Positions 46,714-58,484 of a DNA stretch of 64,000 bases are shown here, in pieces. Under the pieces are notes generated by a model that saw only the letters and a program-made list of their open reading frames with translations, had not been told where the DNA came from and searched no databases. The stretch is from assembly GCA_035048815.1 (NCBI GenBank), contig JAUCBN010000025.1, positions 12,176,501-12,240,500 on the forward strand, given 5' to 3'. Source of the DNA: Abelmoschus esculentus. Taxonomy: Eukaryota > Streptophyta > Magnoliopsida > Malvales > Malvaceae. A program made the translations under genes and the position numbers. Position 1 is the stretch's first letter, and each line of letters opens with the position of its first letter.

Positions 46714-47643
46714 GAAATAAAATAAAGTGTTGTAATTTAATATGAATATGTATTTTATTCCCTTTAGAAATCCTAATACTTATTGGAGTCTTTGACCTAG
46801 GCTTGGCCTATATAAAGAAAGCCCATAGGTTTAGAGAAGCAAGTCGGTTCCCATAGAATAAACCCTAGTCGCTGATAAAATGCTATGTTATTATTCTTTC
46901 ACAAGGCATAGGTTAACTGTGGAGTAGTTGTGGAACAAGGTTGTAATATTATTTGATTTTTACTAATGCAATTAAAGTTTCATAGTTTATTCTCTCTTGG
47001 TTCTCACTCTTCTTTCCATACGAGCTCGAAAGATAAGTTTGTGAGGAAAAACTCATTTGCCTAGACTAGGGATAGTTAGGTTCACGAAACGAGAGAATAC
47101 GATCTTTTCTCATTGGTATTTGCTAATTTGTTAAGGATTTCAAGGTCTAAAAGGAAGCATATCATCGGTTGTTGATCACTCTCGATTCACGCGGGGAGGT
47201 ATCGTCAAGACATGGCTAGCAATATTACTCTAAATTAAGGATAAGGATGAGGTAGTTATGGATGCTCTGTAGAACTATGAGCTGTTGAATTATCGATAAA
47301 TCTTAACCCGCCGAAGCAACTGCGGTAACCCTTGAACGACCCGTCGAGGCGACACTTCAACCCCATGCATTAATAAGAGGATAATATGTTGCAACTAAAC
47401 TTCACACTACAAAGCTATCAACCTGGCCTTATCCATATCATACAAATTTTATTAGTTTATTTGTTTTTGTTCAAGTTAAACATTCTCCAACTCAATTTTA
47501 CTTGTGTCTTATTTATTTTCTTTAGTGCATGAATAGTTTGTCGCATTGGTATCCAATCTTTGTGGGTTCTAAAAATTTAAATATTAAAACTTGACAATAG
47601 GTGAACGCTTCATTCATGATATAAGAATCCAAAAGCCTCATCA
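46668..47643 (+). repeat. 3' LTR of Athila-like derivative, lacking its start
   Basis: It matches solo LTR F from about 4665 to 5657: TATATAAAGAAAGCCC (46810) against TATATAAACCATAGCC (4811), GGAGTAGTTGTGGAACAAGG and the terminal GCCTCATCA. The first 430 bp of the LTR are absent. Confidence 0.7.
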
Positions 47644-48671
47644 CCCTTTCTTCATAAACCAAATAAAAGTTGAATATTATTGATTTTAAGTGTGAGTTTT
47701 TTAATAGTCATTTTGACTTGTAATCTTCAATCTAAGATCTATAAGAAGAGGTTAGGTTTATCCAAAAATGGTGGAAGATCAAGTTTTGAGTTTTAGTTTT
47801 TGAAAAAGTGGGTTACATGAGGGTTTAAAACCATTTGTTAGCCTAAGATTTATGTTTTTGTTACCCTTTTAACCCCTAAAAATTTATAGTTGATTTTACA
47901 ACTTTATTGTGTAACAAAAAAATTAGAGAATCTTTCAAAAAGTTAAAGAAAAGGAAGCTTATGTTTTTTGGTAATGGGCTGCATTTCCAACATGTTAGAG
48001 GGTGATTAGTACGCTACTAATTTCTTGTTTCATGCGTATCTTAAGGATAATTCTTTATTTTCTTAATTTTATGTTATTGATTTTTCTCGGTGTTAAGACT
48101 AGAGAACCACTAAACTGACATAACCTTGGATTAATATTAATAATATATAAAAATGATTGTAAATCACCCGAAACAACTCCTATAAGATGTAAGGGTGTTT
48201 TTATAAGCTTAAGAAGTCATTTCTAGGCTTCAGTATCTATATACAAGGAGCTTGTACTAGTACCCGAGTGTTATGGATTGAAGAATATTGTTTGATTAAA
48301 GTTAAGTAAAGAGGAGGGTACCAATATCGGTTCCCATTAGACGTTCTACCCAAAAATGTCAAAATGGAGCCCAAGGGGCTAAAAATTTATGAAATATTGT
48401 TTAATGGGTCCCTAATGAGATAAAAACGAGCTATAAAAGTGTGAATCAAAATTTGATCCTCCTATATGATTATAATGCGAATAACTAAGTAAATTTAAAT
48501 AGGTGACTAAATAATTGCTAGAAATCATAGAGTTATGGTAATCGTGTTGATGTTGTGTGTTGTATGTGAAACTTGTTTGGTTGAGTTACCTTTCATTGAT
48601 AGGATCAAGATACGTAGAGAATGTGTTATAGCACCTTGAAATAAGATATATAATGTATTATCCTTAGGTTG
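47644..48671. other. Unassigned region
   Basis: About 1 kb of moderately AT-rich DNA. No protein family, repeat terminus or RNA gene is recognised. Confidence 0.3.
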
Positions 48672-49996
48672 TGTGACACCGAACTTTTATAACATATCTA
48701 AACCCCCCTTAGAAGGATTAGACATATTACTACACATTACACATGATAAAAGACATATGGTACATATCTATTGAGATGCTAGTATGGCCAATTAACAATA
48801 GGAAAAACATGATTTAAAAGATTTAAGCTTTACTATTATCATACAAACCAATGGTTATTACTTATGTTCGGAGGATTCAGTCAATTAAAAGCTTTTGATA
48901 TTGTATGGTTACTCAACTAAGAATTAATATGACCCATGAGATTCATTTATAATTAGGCGATTTATTATCATACATATTGATGATTAACCATTTATAAGAT
49001 ATACATAACCGAGACATTTTTTTAGCATATTATTAGGTTTGAATTCTAATACCAACTATCCATCATATTAGTGTAAATATATGCATACAAATTCCAAAAT
49101 ATCATCATAACTTGCTAGTGATAGTAGATGAAGTTTAGTTATACAAATTATACAAAATGAACAGATAAATATATACATACCTAGGTGCCACCATCCTATG
49201 TGTGCTATAACAAAATATATACATACTTTTGAGTAAAGTACGACCTGAGTGAGCCTTGACTTGAGATAGTTTTCAAATTCCACCTATATCATAGTAAGGT
49301 TACTTGATAAGCAAAGCTTAGTGAATAAGTTTAAAGCACACAAGAAAAAATACAATTAAGTCTCAACTATGATACAAATGATATATTCTCCCATCAATAA
49401 AGAATTATTCGAATGAAAATTATGCAAGAAACAAATATTTATGCTCAATTCATTCTAAGGTTAATATGAAACTCATAAACTAAACATGCATCAATCAATC
49501 AGTTTAATAAAAAGAAATATACTATTTATTCAATAATTTCAATGAATCAGGCACATAACAATTATCAATTCAATTCAATTAGTCAATAATTTTAATAGAT
49601 ATGAGGTATATTATTCCTTTTTAAGTGTAGACTTAAGAATCAATTACTCGGTCTAGATACTCGAGTCCTCAACCAAACTTTCGCCTAGTAACAAAAATCA
49701 ATATGGTACAAGTATCGGTTAATAATCCTTCCTACTTTCTCTAATGATCAAAAACAATACTTCCTTCCTACTATCGCTAAAAAAATGACCAATGTCTCGG
49801 ATGGTAATCCACCCCAACACTGAGCTCTATGGACTCTATGGCATACCAACTATATCTAAGACTGATTAGAGGTCAACTTTTACAATAGTTATTAATTTAA
49901 CCAATTGAGTAGCAATTCCAATCAATATTCACAACTAGTGCCGAAAACCCTTTGTTGAGTGGTTAGAAGCTGTTGAGATAGTGCTTAAAATGTGAT

Positions 49997-51567
49997 TGAT
50001 TCTCGTGCAAGTATACACATCGAACAAGTAATAAAGTGTGTGACTGAGATCGTTCCCACGAGGATTGGGTAGGTTATTTCAAAAATAGTTAACATACACA
50101 AAAGATAAGATAATCCTTTGTATGAACATATGCTAAAGTAATTCTGCAGTTGTCACCAAAATGCTCTAGCAAAATAAAAGTATCTTGAGGTTGTGGTAGC
50201 AAAATAAAGCTTCTCACAAAAAAGCGGTAGCAAAATAAAATAAATAACAGAGAAATAAATAAAGCTACACAAACACAACACAGAGAAGATTTTCAAGCTT
50301 AAGACAGGCTAGGTTTGCTACGACAAAGATCTTACTTTTTCTCCTGAAGCTTACTGATCTATTGGTTTAACAAGTGTTCGACAAAGTTTACTAAAAATGC
50401 CTCAACTATCCCTAGTCAGAAGGCCTAACACTCGAAAATGCTAAGGTATTACCTCCCGGTCTCAACCCTAACACTTCTAATGTTGATGAAGTTCTACCCT
50501 TTTTAGTCATTGAAATTCTTCCTTATCCCTAAGGTGAGTTAGAATTCTGCTCCCACAGTAACCCCATTGTTCAAGTCGGTCTAGCTTTGTCTATCCCTAG
50601 ATCTAAGCTTCCCGAACCCCTTAGCTATGGCTATCTCCCGATGCACTTACAAACTAAGTTTTAAGAAGAAAAGGTGTTAGCTTTCTTGAACAAAACACTT
50701 AAATAAACACTAAAATAGTTAACATTCATTTAAAAAAAGTAAAAATCATCCATAACAAGCCTAAGCCATGGTAGTTTAGTTCATGGCTAGGTAAGGAAAA
50801 CTATTCAACCTTCGTCCATTGAAATACATTTTCAACAAATTAGAAAAGAGGTAAAGCAAAGTGAAGAGGAAGGAAGTCCCAAACGCATATGCCGTGAAGC
50901 TTTTCTAGCTTGTCGCTTCTCCCGAAGTCGCGCAAATCCCTTGCTTGAAGCTCTCCAACAATGGTGGCTCAACTAGATGTTGAAGACGAAGAAAAGTGGT
51001 CGCCTTTCTTCTTTCTTCTTCCTCGTGCTCTCTCAAAGTTTGCTCCTTTTTTCTTTTGCTCCTTTGCGACTTTTTCAGCTCTATTTCACCACACTTGTAG
51101 AAGGAAGCTTAAGGTTTCATTTATAGGAGGTTTCTAGGGTTTTGTGCCTTAATGGTGCAAGGAATATTCCCTGACATTTTCTGTATAGAATTGCAGCAAA
51201 ATGAAGGGTTGCAGGGGAGTTGCAGCTGGCCTGGAAATACCGCGTGAGGACAGTGGGCTGAAGGTGTGTCCTTTCTTTCGTTCTGTTTTGTCCGCCCACA
51301 ATGCTATAGCAACTTGAAGTCCGATCCAACACTTTAAAAATATGCTACAACATCTCTTCCAATCTTTCAACTTTGTCCCAGCGACTTGCACATCACCACC
51401 AACAAAATACCCTTTAAAGCAGCATCTTTAAAAATAAAAGAGAAAGTAAAATAAAAACCTAATCTAAATGCACATGAAATGAAACTAAATGTAATGCGAA
51501 TGAACTTGAAATCAAACAAAACCTTAAGTAAAAGGATATAAATTTTACGCTTTTTAGAATGTTAACA
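49997..51567 (-). mobile_element. Athila/Tat-type LTR
   Basis: On the minus strand it starts TGTTAACATTCTAAAAAGCG and ends CTTGCACGAGAATCA. Its terminal CGTGGGAACGAT and TACTTGCAC, and the internal segment at 50450-50660, match the LTR at 29388-31131. No PPT or PBS is seen, so it may be a solo LTR. A 5-bp duplication was not evident. Two frames at 51117-51391 overlap one another and are not genes. Confidence 0.6.
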
Positions 51568-52325
51568 TCCTTGTTTCAATTAAGTTACAATATCAACTTC
51601 AATACTAAGAATTCAAGTTTCAATGTATCGATAACCAATATACAAATTAATCAATACACCATGTTTTAAGAATTGACCTATATTTAACTTACAGCTAGAA
51701 TGCTACAATAAAATAAAATAAAATTGGGTAAACTTATATCATGACAACAATACATATTATTAGTCATGTTTCTCAATCAAATAACCAATTGAAATGCTTC
51801 AGAAAGAGCACTTACCTTACCAATGCTGAATAACATGTAAATCGAACAATTCATATTGAAATCACTAACAATTCAAATCAAAGCTTTGTTTGAAAATGTT
51901 ACCCCCTTTCCACGACTTTAAACTATATTCACAGGAATTTCTCAAGCTATTGATATTGATGATCCCGGATCTTAATCCCTTTTTCCTTACTAGCTTGTTG
52001 GTCTAGGTGAGCCTCTTCATACTCAAATTCTACTTGATGTATCGATACATACAATTTATAGTTCATTAAATAGGATTCAAAAGCCATTTAAATCATTGCA
52101 TGACTCTATTCAATCAAACATTATTTTCATATACCAAAATTGTTGCTGCCGGGCAGCATGTGCATTACTTGCTTTAATGTTCATATCTTTCGTTTCTTAT
52201 ATCGAAATTTTAGACCGCTTACACCATTAGAAAGTTAACTTAATTGGATTTTTAACTACATAGGCATTGCAATTAAATTCTTTACCAATTACTACATTTT
52301 TAACCTAAAGGTAAGACAATTTACA

Positions 52326-52567
52326 GAGTAAAAATCATTTGTCTCTTCATCATGCCTCCTTTCATGTTTCCTATTATAAAATTTTAAAAAATTAAATTTT
52401 AAACCTTAATCCTTATTTTTTATATCCTACACCCTACACCCTAAAATATACACCTTATCCCTAATTCCCTAAATCCTACCCAAAACCCCTAACTTTGAAC
52501 CCTAAACCCTCTAATTTAAAATAGAGATATGGAAGGAGGCATAGGAAAGAAGCAGACGATTTGCACC
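52326..52567. mobile_element. Mutator-like MITE copy 1, 242 bp
   Basis: Flanks CAATTTACA (52317-52325) and AAATTTACA (52568-52576) match 8 of 9. The ends AAATCATTTGTCTC and GCAGACGATTT are inverted. The interior is CCCTAAACCCT-like, read on this strand. Same family as 33701-33890. Confidence 0.7.
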
Positions 52568-52595
52568 AAATTTACACTACTAGACAGTTTACACT

Positions 52596-52851
52596 AGATG
52601 CAAATCGTCTACCTGTTTCTCATGCCTCCATTCGTACCTCCGCTTCAAATTAGAGGGTTTAGGATATAGGGTTTAAGGTTCAAGTATGGGGTTTTGGATA
52701 GGGTTTAGGGAATTAGGGGTAGGGTGTAAAGTTTAGGGTGTAGGGTTTAGGATATAGAAAATAAGGGTTAGGGTTTAAAATTCAATTTTTTAGAATTTTT
52801 TAATAAGAGGCATAAATGAAGGCATGATAAAAAGGTAGAGCATTTCTACTC
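52596..52851. mobile_element. Mutator-like MITE copy 2, 256 bp, opposite orientation
   Basis: Flanks GTTTACACT (52587-52595) and ATTTACACT (52852-52860) match 8 of 9. The ends AAATCGTCTACCTG and GGTAGAGCATTT are inverted. The interior reads TTAGGGTTT-like, so its orientation is opposite to copy 1. Only 28 bp separate the copies. Confidence 0.7.
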
Positions 52852-53540
52852 ATTTACACTACCTTAAAGTTTTATTTATAAAATTTGTTTTACGATTCAA
52901 AATTTAGTTCCATTTATTTCTGGGGATACTATACATATCAAGCTTTCTACGGATATAATTTAAAGCTTTTAATTCAATCATTACTGATTATAGTGAATTT
53001 TTAAAGTTACATTCTAGAATATTTCTCCTTAAAGAAGTCTGCCAACTAGATTTTTGATCTTGTCGTACTTAAAAATTTATATCTTTTAATTTACAACTAC
53101 AAATTGATCATCGTTTGTTAGAGATTAATCTAGACTCAATTTTAGTTTTATTCATGTAAGTTTTACTTGCTTATTCCTAGGCAGATTTTAAAAGGCTCAA
53201 TCAATATGTAATTCTAACATGGATTAGTGCAAGACACATTATTTTCCAGCACATGATTCATAAATTCATTTAACAATCATGGATTTGCAGTATGTATCTA
53301 TCTTAATCACATGCAATCAAACAATATTCCAGGAACATATAAGCTGCTACCACATCAAATTTTCAGTTGTATATACTACGTATATATGCATTCATATATT
53401 TTTTCCAGCATTAATCTACTTTAATTGAACAAAATAACAAGAAAGGAGAAAGGGATTATCACCTTGTTCCTTGAAAATTAATCAAAGCTTAAAGTTTCAT
53501 TGATTGCTAGCTCAAAATTTCCATGGCTATAGTTTCAATT

Positions 53541-53562
53541 CCCCCCCCCCCCCCTTTTTTTT
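53541..53562. repeat. C14-T8 homopolymer tract
   Basis: Fourteen C then eight T. It is prone to length errors in sequencing and to slippage. Confidence 0.9.
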
Positions 53563-53878
53563 GGGTTAACCGACTGTCTAAGAAGCATACAAGAAGATCA
53601 TGCATTCTTTTTCTTTATTATTTTTTCCAGTAATATTAACCCACATGTTTAATATTTGCTTGACATGTGTAAAGACCATTGGTTAAAATTTTGTTATCAT
53701 GCAAATCCTAATTTTTGTAACTCATCCAATTTAGTCCCTTCGACATTAGCTATCTAAGATGCTCACAAATTCAATTTGATCCTTAATTCATTTAATTTCA
53801 TTTACTTTTATAATGTTTGCACAATTGAATCTTAATTAGTATGGCATATGCTACTAGGCTATGAATTGATGTATTACA

Positions 53879-53894
53879 ATTCTCACCCCTTAAA
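53879..53894 (-). other. Polypurine tract of element E
   Basis: The minus strand reads TTTTAAGGGGTGAGAAT just before the LTR start TGTAATACATC. Confidence 0.6.
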
Positions 53895-55692
53895 AAAATT
53901 TATCATTGAATTTTACGTGAGTTAAACATGTGAGGATATTAATTTTTCATGATTTTCTTTGAGTCCTAAGTGGCTTTCTTACTATTATGATTCTTCAAAG
54001 GACTTTCAAAAGCACAATTGAATTGTTTCACAATCTTCTTACTTCTCTATCAAGAATTTGTATCGATTATTCTTTAAACGATAAGTCATGTTGAACTCCA
54101 CCTCATTTAACTTTAGAATATCCAAAGGATCTAATCGATATCTTCTTAACATAGATACATAAAAGTCATTGTAGATTCTATTGAATTCTTCTGAAAATGC
54201 TAGCTTGTAAGCAACTAGGCTAATCCTTTCTAAGATTTAAAAGGGTCCAATAAAATGATGACTTAGTTTACCCTGTTTCTAAATTTGAGAATTTTCACCA
54301 AGGAGATACTTTCAAGAATACATGATCTCCAGCATCATATTGTATATTCCTCATATTAAGGTTAGAATAAGCCTTCTATCTGTCAAAGGCCTCTTTCAAT
54401 CTATCATTAATCAACCAAACTTGTTTCTTAGTTTCTCATAGTAATTTTGGTCCCAAGACCTTGATATCTTTCAATTCATACCAACATAGGGTATTTCTAT
54501 ATCTTCTACCTTAGAAGGATTCAAAAGGTGTCATTTTGATAGAATCTTGATGGTTGTTGTTATAAGCAAATTCGGTAGATATTTTTCCTAGTTTTTTTTT
54601 TACCAAAATTGATAATGTAAGCTCGAAGCATATATTCAAAAACTTGAATCATTCATTCCTATTATTGATTGGTTTATGGGTGGAAGGTAGTACTAAGGTT
54701 TAGTTTAATTCCCATAGCCTTCTAATGTGTTCTATAAAATCGAGAAGTGAACCGAAAATCTCAATCTGATATGATTAATTTAGGAACATCATAAAGTTCA
54801 ATTACTTATTTTATGTACAACTCGGTCAATTGTTCGAGCCTCATATTCTTTTGAATAGGCACAAAATGAGTTAATTTGGAGAATTGATCAACAATTACCC
54901 ATATTGCATCATTTTTCCTTGGTGACAAGGGCAATCCCGATACGAAGTCCATTGTTATGTTTTTCTATTTTCATTAAGGTAATTCGATTGGCTGAAAGAG
55001 TACCGAAGGTAATTTATGTTTAGCTTTCACTTTTTGGAAACTAGAGCACTTCGATACAATGTCAACTCAATCCGAGCCACCAATAGACTTCTTTTATGTT
55101 CTTATAGATTTTTAATCACTCTCGAATGTATCGAAAATGGACTACTATGTGCTTCCTGAAGCATTCTCCTCTTTAGAGCTAGATCATTAGAAACACAAAC
55201 TATATTTTTAAAATAGAGTACATTATTCGGTTAAAGAGAAAATTTAAAGTTCATTCTGGATTCGATTTTTTTAGTTATTTTCTAAAGTTCATGATTGGTT
55301 TGATGAAGTATTTTGATTCTTTCATTTAATTCTGATTGAATTTAAAGTTCTGCTATATATTTTCAATTCTTTAGGAGTTTAAAATAGGCTTTAAAGGTAG
55401 CTGAATTTGCAATTAAAGGATTTTATTTAGTGAGTTACCAAAATCATTCAATTCGAATAGGGCAAGGTATTGACAATACATATGTAGTCTTACCAATCAA
55501 ATGTTTGCGACTGAGGGCATCAACCCAAACAATTACCTTTTTTCGGGCTATAGTCAATGATTAAATCGTAAACCTTGAGCAGATCTACCCATCTTCGTTG
55601 TCGAAGATTCATTCCTTTTAAGTTAAAATGTATTTCAAACACTAATAATCAGTGAATAAACGATCACAACTAACTCTAAGTCATGTGTTAGA
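53895..55692 (-). pseudogene. Element E integrase and RNase H tail
   Basis: On the minus strand, RNase H ends with YILT*KE*IF, DLIIDYSPKK-like and VDALSRKHL (55690-55500). The integrase core follows: DFVSGLPLSPRKNDAIWVIV then DQFSKLTHFVPIQKN (55000-54850) and LSTTFHP. Next come EFAYNNNHQDSIKMTPFESF-like and the C-terminal LRRYRLDP-like region (54100). Many stops and frameshifts interrupt it. The layout matches Tekay/Del-type Ty3 elements. It is split from the RT part by element G at 55693. No functional protein is possible. Confidence 0.75.
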
Positions 55693-55894
55693 TGTGAAAA
55701 TGGAGCTAAGGTGGTGACCGAAGGAGATGATAAACGCTGAAAGAAAAGGTGGATTGTTTTTTATTAAAAACACAGAACGAAAGTTTATCTAATTCAATAC
55801 AAAGATCGAGTATTTATAACCCAAACTAGAACAAACTTTCTAACTAATTTTAATAACAACCTAACCAATTAACAACTAAGCCATTAGTCTAACA
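55693..55894 (-). repeat. 3' LTR of element G
   Basis: TGTTAGACTAATGG...TTTTCACA on the minus strand. A TATA-like TTATAAATACTC lies at about 55807-55818. Confidence 0.8.
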
Positions 55895-57764
55895 TTCACC
55901 CTGCTTCTTAACTTTCTTGTTTTACAAGTGAATTAACCCCCAATACTTTCATGTTGGTTTGCCACTCATCCAATGTAAACAACCTTGCTCTTTAGTTTTT
56001 TGTTTCCAACAAGTACTGATACCCTTACATCAATGTAGTCCATTCGTAGATTAAAAATTTGGTCAAGGTCTCCATTTTTTTCAACAACACTAGGAGCTAA
56101 TTCTTGTCCATGACTTCAAGCTGATGATGCTAAAACCAGTCAACTTGCATCTGAAAATTGCATCCTACCTAGAATTAAAGTTGATGATGATTTTGGCAAT
56201 TTTTCTGCTGAAAAATCTAGCCCTGCTCACTATTATAGGGTATTTAGAAAATCAAGAGAAAGTAGATCCTTTTGATGATGCTAAAGTCAGTCAAGTTGCA
56301 TCCAAAAACTGCTTGGTACAAAGAATTGTAAGTTGATATTCTGAACTAAATTTTTTTCCTTTATTCTTATTCTAACCTTTATTCACTCATTTTTTTTCTT
56401 TTAGTTCTTCAACATTGATTTTTTCATTGGTCTTCTTGTTCACTTATTAGAACATTCTTTTTGTAGGAAACAAGACTGTTAAGCGTCGAGCTTCCGAGTG
56501 CAATCTGAAACACTCTTTCAAGCAAAAAAACACTCTCTTTTGTTTCTTTAATGGAGAGTAAGACTGTTAAACACTTAGCACTCCCTAGAGATTTTTTTTG
56601 TCATGAACAGTTGGTTGTTAAGTCTCAAGTTCCATGTATACCTTACGAGAAGAAGTAGCAGACAGTGAAGCAATAGAACACCATATTATTCTTGAACATT
56701 ATCTTAACCTTTATTAAGTTTCAGTAACAATGTGAAGAATCAAATTAACAAAACAGTAGCCACTTTCAGCCGACACCAAAGTAGAACACCGATCAAGCAG
56801 TCCAGATCAAAAACCAACAACATATAATACCCAGTAACGGTACAAATAGTGAATTGAAAAGAATCAACCAATTAAAAGGAATCTGTAACAACCCGGATTC
56901 GGATCCGAGTGTCGGGTTAACCCGAGGGGTTTGGGCTTCAGTTTTGGGCCCCAGGTTTGTGTAGTTGGGTCTTAGACTTGTTGGGCTTGTTGGTTGTTGG
57001 GCTTTTGAGTTGTTAGTGAGGGCTTTTTGGTAAATGCCTTATTAGATGACAAAGATTGAGGTGGGAGAGTTACTCCTCTGCAGAGATGATCTCACATCCC
57101 CTTTTCCTTTTCTTCTCATCTTCTCCATCTTGGTAGCAAGGAAAAGTAAGAGCTAAACGTAAGATCTTTAAGAGTTATGGTTAGAATCTCATTTTTGTAG
57201 TAGACAGGATGTTATAGGACTGTTAAGGATCTATAAAACAAGCTAAAGAAGTGTTAGTTTGGTGGAGAGAAGGGTTTAAGTGGGGGTTTAAGGTGGAGTA
57301 CGAGATTTGTTTTGGAAAGCTTAAATCCTAGATTGTTAGTGTTTTTAAGCTTTAAGGATCATCTTAGAGTGGTTCTAAGTTGTTGTTATCCTTCCCCTTT
57401 GTAGAGAAACAAGTGGAAGAGCCATCATCAATCTTGAGGAAGGTGAAATCTTGAGGTTGAGCTTGGAGCTCGGGTTTGTTGTTTTGTTGTTGTTCTTGCT
57501 TAAGGTTGGTACTCTCAACTCTCCTCCTCATCATGCATTTTATGGTAGATGGCATTCATGTAGATTTTTGTGTATGTATGCTTTGTTGAAGCTTAAAACC
57601 ATTAATGGTGAAATTCGGATTTAAGTGGTTAATGAAAGGAAAATGAGGTTAAGTCATCCTAAACACTCCTAATAATGTGTAGGAACACTTTAGGATCAAT
57701 TAGATCAAGTTTGGGAAGAATCCTTAGAAATTTTTAAGTGCAGACCTGCATTTCGTGTAGGAGA

Positions 57765-58032
57765 TATCGATACCGGTGGCCCGTTTATCGATATCCCTTA
57801 GAGAAAATAGGCTATTGGGAAGGAGGTATCGATACCGGTATCGATACCAAACCCTCTAGTGGCATCTTCGATTCGATACCCATATCAAAGCAGATAATCC
57901 CTCTTTCGTTGACTTTAAAATTGGTCAAAGGGTATCGATGTCAGTATCAATACCCATGTTTCGATACCTTCTTTGGGTGGGTATCGATATAGGGTGTATC
58001 GATACCCCCTATAGTAGTATCGATACCCTAGT
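57765..58032. repeat. TATCGATACC motif array
   Basis: About ten sites of the form GGTATCGATACC or near variants, several as back-to-back GGTATCGATACCGGTATCG. The ATCGAT core is palindromic. Similar arrays are at 6961-7280, 10265-10865 and 42260-42535. Confidence 0.8.
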
Positions 58033-58322
58033 GAACTTTTGTCAAGTTAAGTATTGTTTGAGGTCCGATAAGAGGATTAAGGGTTTTAATGAATCTTATA
58101 AATAATGAAATGAATTGTGGACAAAAGATTGATGATTTTAACCCCAAAAAGACTAAGTCTTGATGAGTCTTAGTATGCTTTGATGTTAAGTTCCTAGGTG
58201 GACCATTTGTGTGGTTCGAGTCATTGTTTGATAGAAATCCGGATATCCAAAAGTGTTGCAACACGTCGAAGGCCATTCGATTTAACATTTCGGGTGATGT
58301 ATTGAAGAATTTTATTCCGAGT

Positions 58323-58484
58323 GTTGGGGGGCCTCACTTGAAGATGTTCGATGTAACATTCCGAGCATGGGATTGGTTGGACGGCCTCCATCCCTTTCCG
58401 AACGTTGGGCGGCCTCGTTCGAAGATGTCCGATGTAACATTCCGGGCATAGGATTTGAGGGCGACCTCAATCCTAATTGTAGGA
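58323..58484. repeat. 81-bp tandem repeat
   Basis: GTTGGGGGGCCTC at 58323 recurs as GTTGGGCGGCCTC at 58404, followed by GAAGATGT(T/C)CGATGTAACATT in each copy. An older relative may begin at 58240. Confidence 0.7.

Larger units (their letters stand above)
43198..47643 (+). mobile_element. Athila-like derivative lacking RT and integrase
   Basis: It starts TGATAAGTGCATAAAAGTCC, matching the start of solo LTR F (TGATGAGCGCCTAAAAGTCC), and ends GCCTCATCA, matching F's end CTCCATCA. In order it carries about 150 bp of LTR start, Gag tail, protease, the plant transposon-protein ORF, then the LTR from its TATA region onward (46668-47643). No RT, RNase H or integrase lies between protease and the extra ORF. 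The flanks CTGCT and CCCTT do not match, so no target duplication is visible. Confidence 0.7.
48672..53878 (-). repeat. Probable 3' LTR of Ty3 element E with nested insertions
   Basis: The right edge at 53878 is firm: on the minus strand, TGTAATACATC follows a purine-rich tract. The left edge TGTGACACCGAACTTTTAT at 48672 is typical of this LTR type but is my inference. AAGCAAAGCTTAGTGAATAAG at 49305-49330 resembles the GCTTAGTG motif in LTRs C1 and C2. The LTR was enlarged by an Athila/Tat LTR (49997-51567) and two MITEs (52326-52851). No genes are seen. Confidence 0.4.

Noticed and set aside
52430..52780. Interstitial telomere repeat
   Set aside because: CCCTAAA words are irregular and sit inside MITEs with inverted ends, so telomere fusion is unlikely.
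57765..58032. CRISPR-like array
   Set aside because: Repeats are 10-12 bp palindromes with irregular spacing in a plant LTR.
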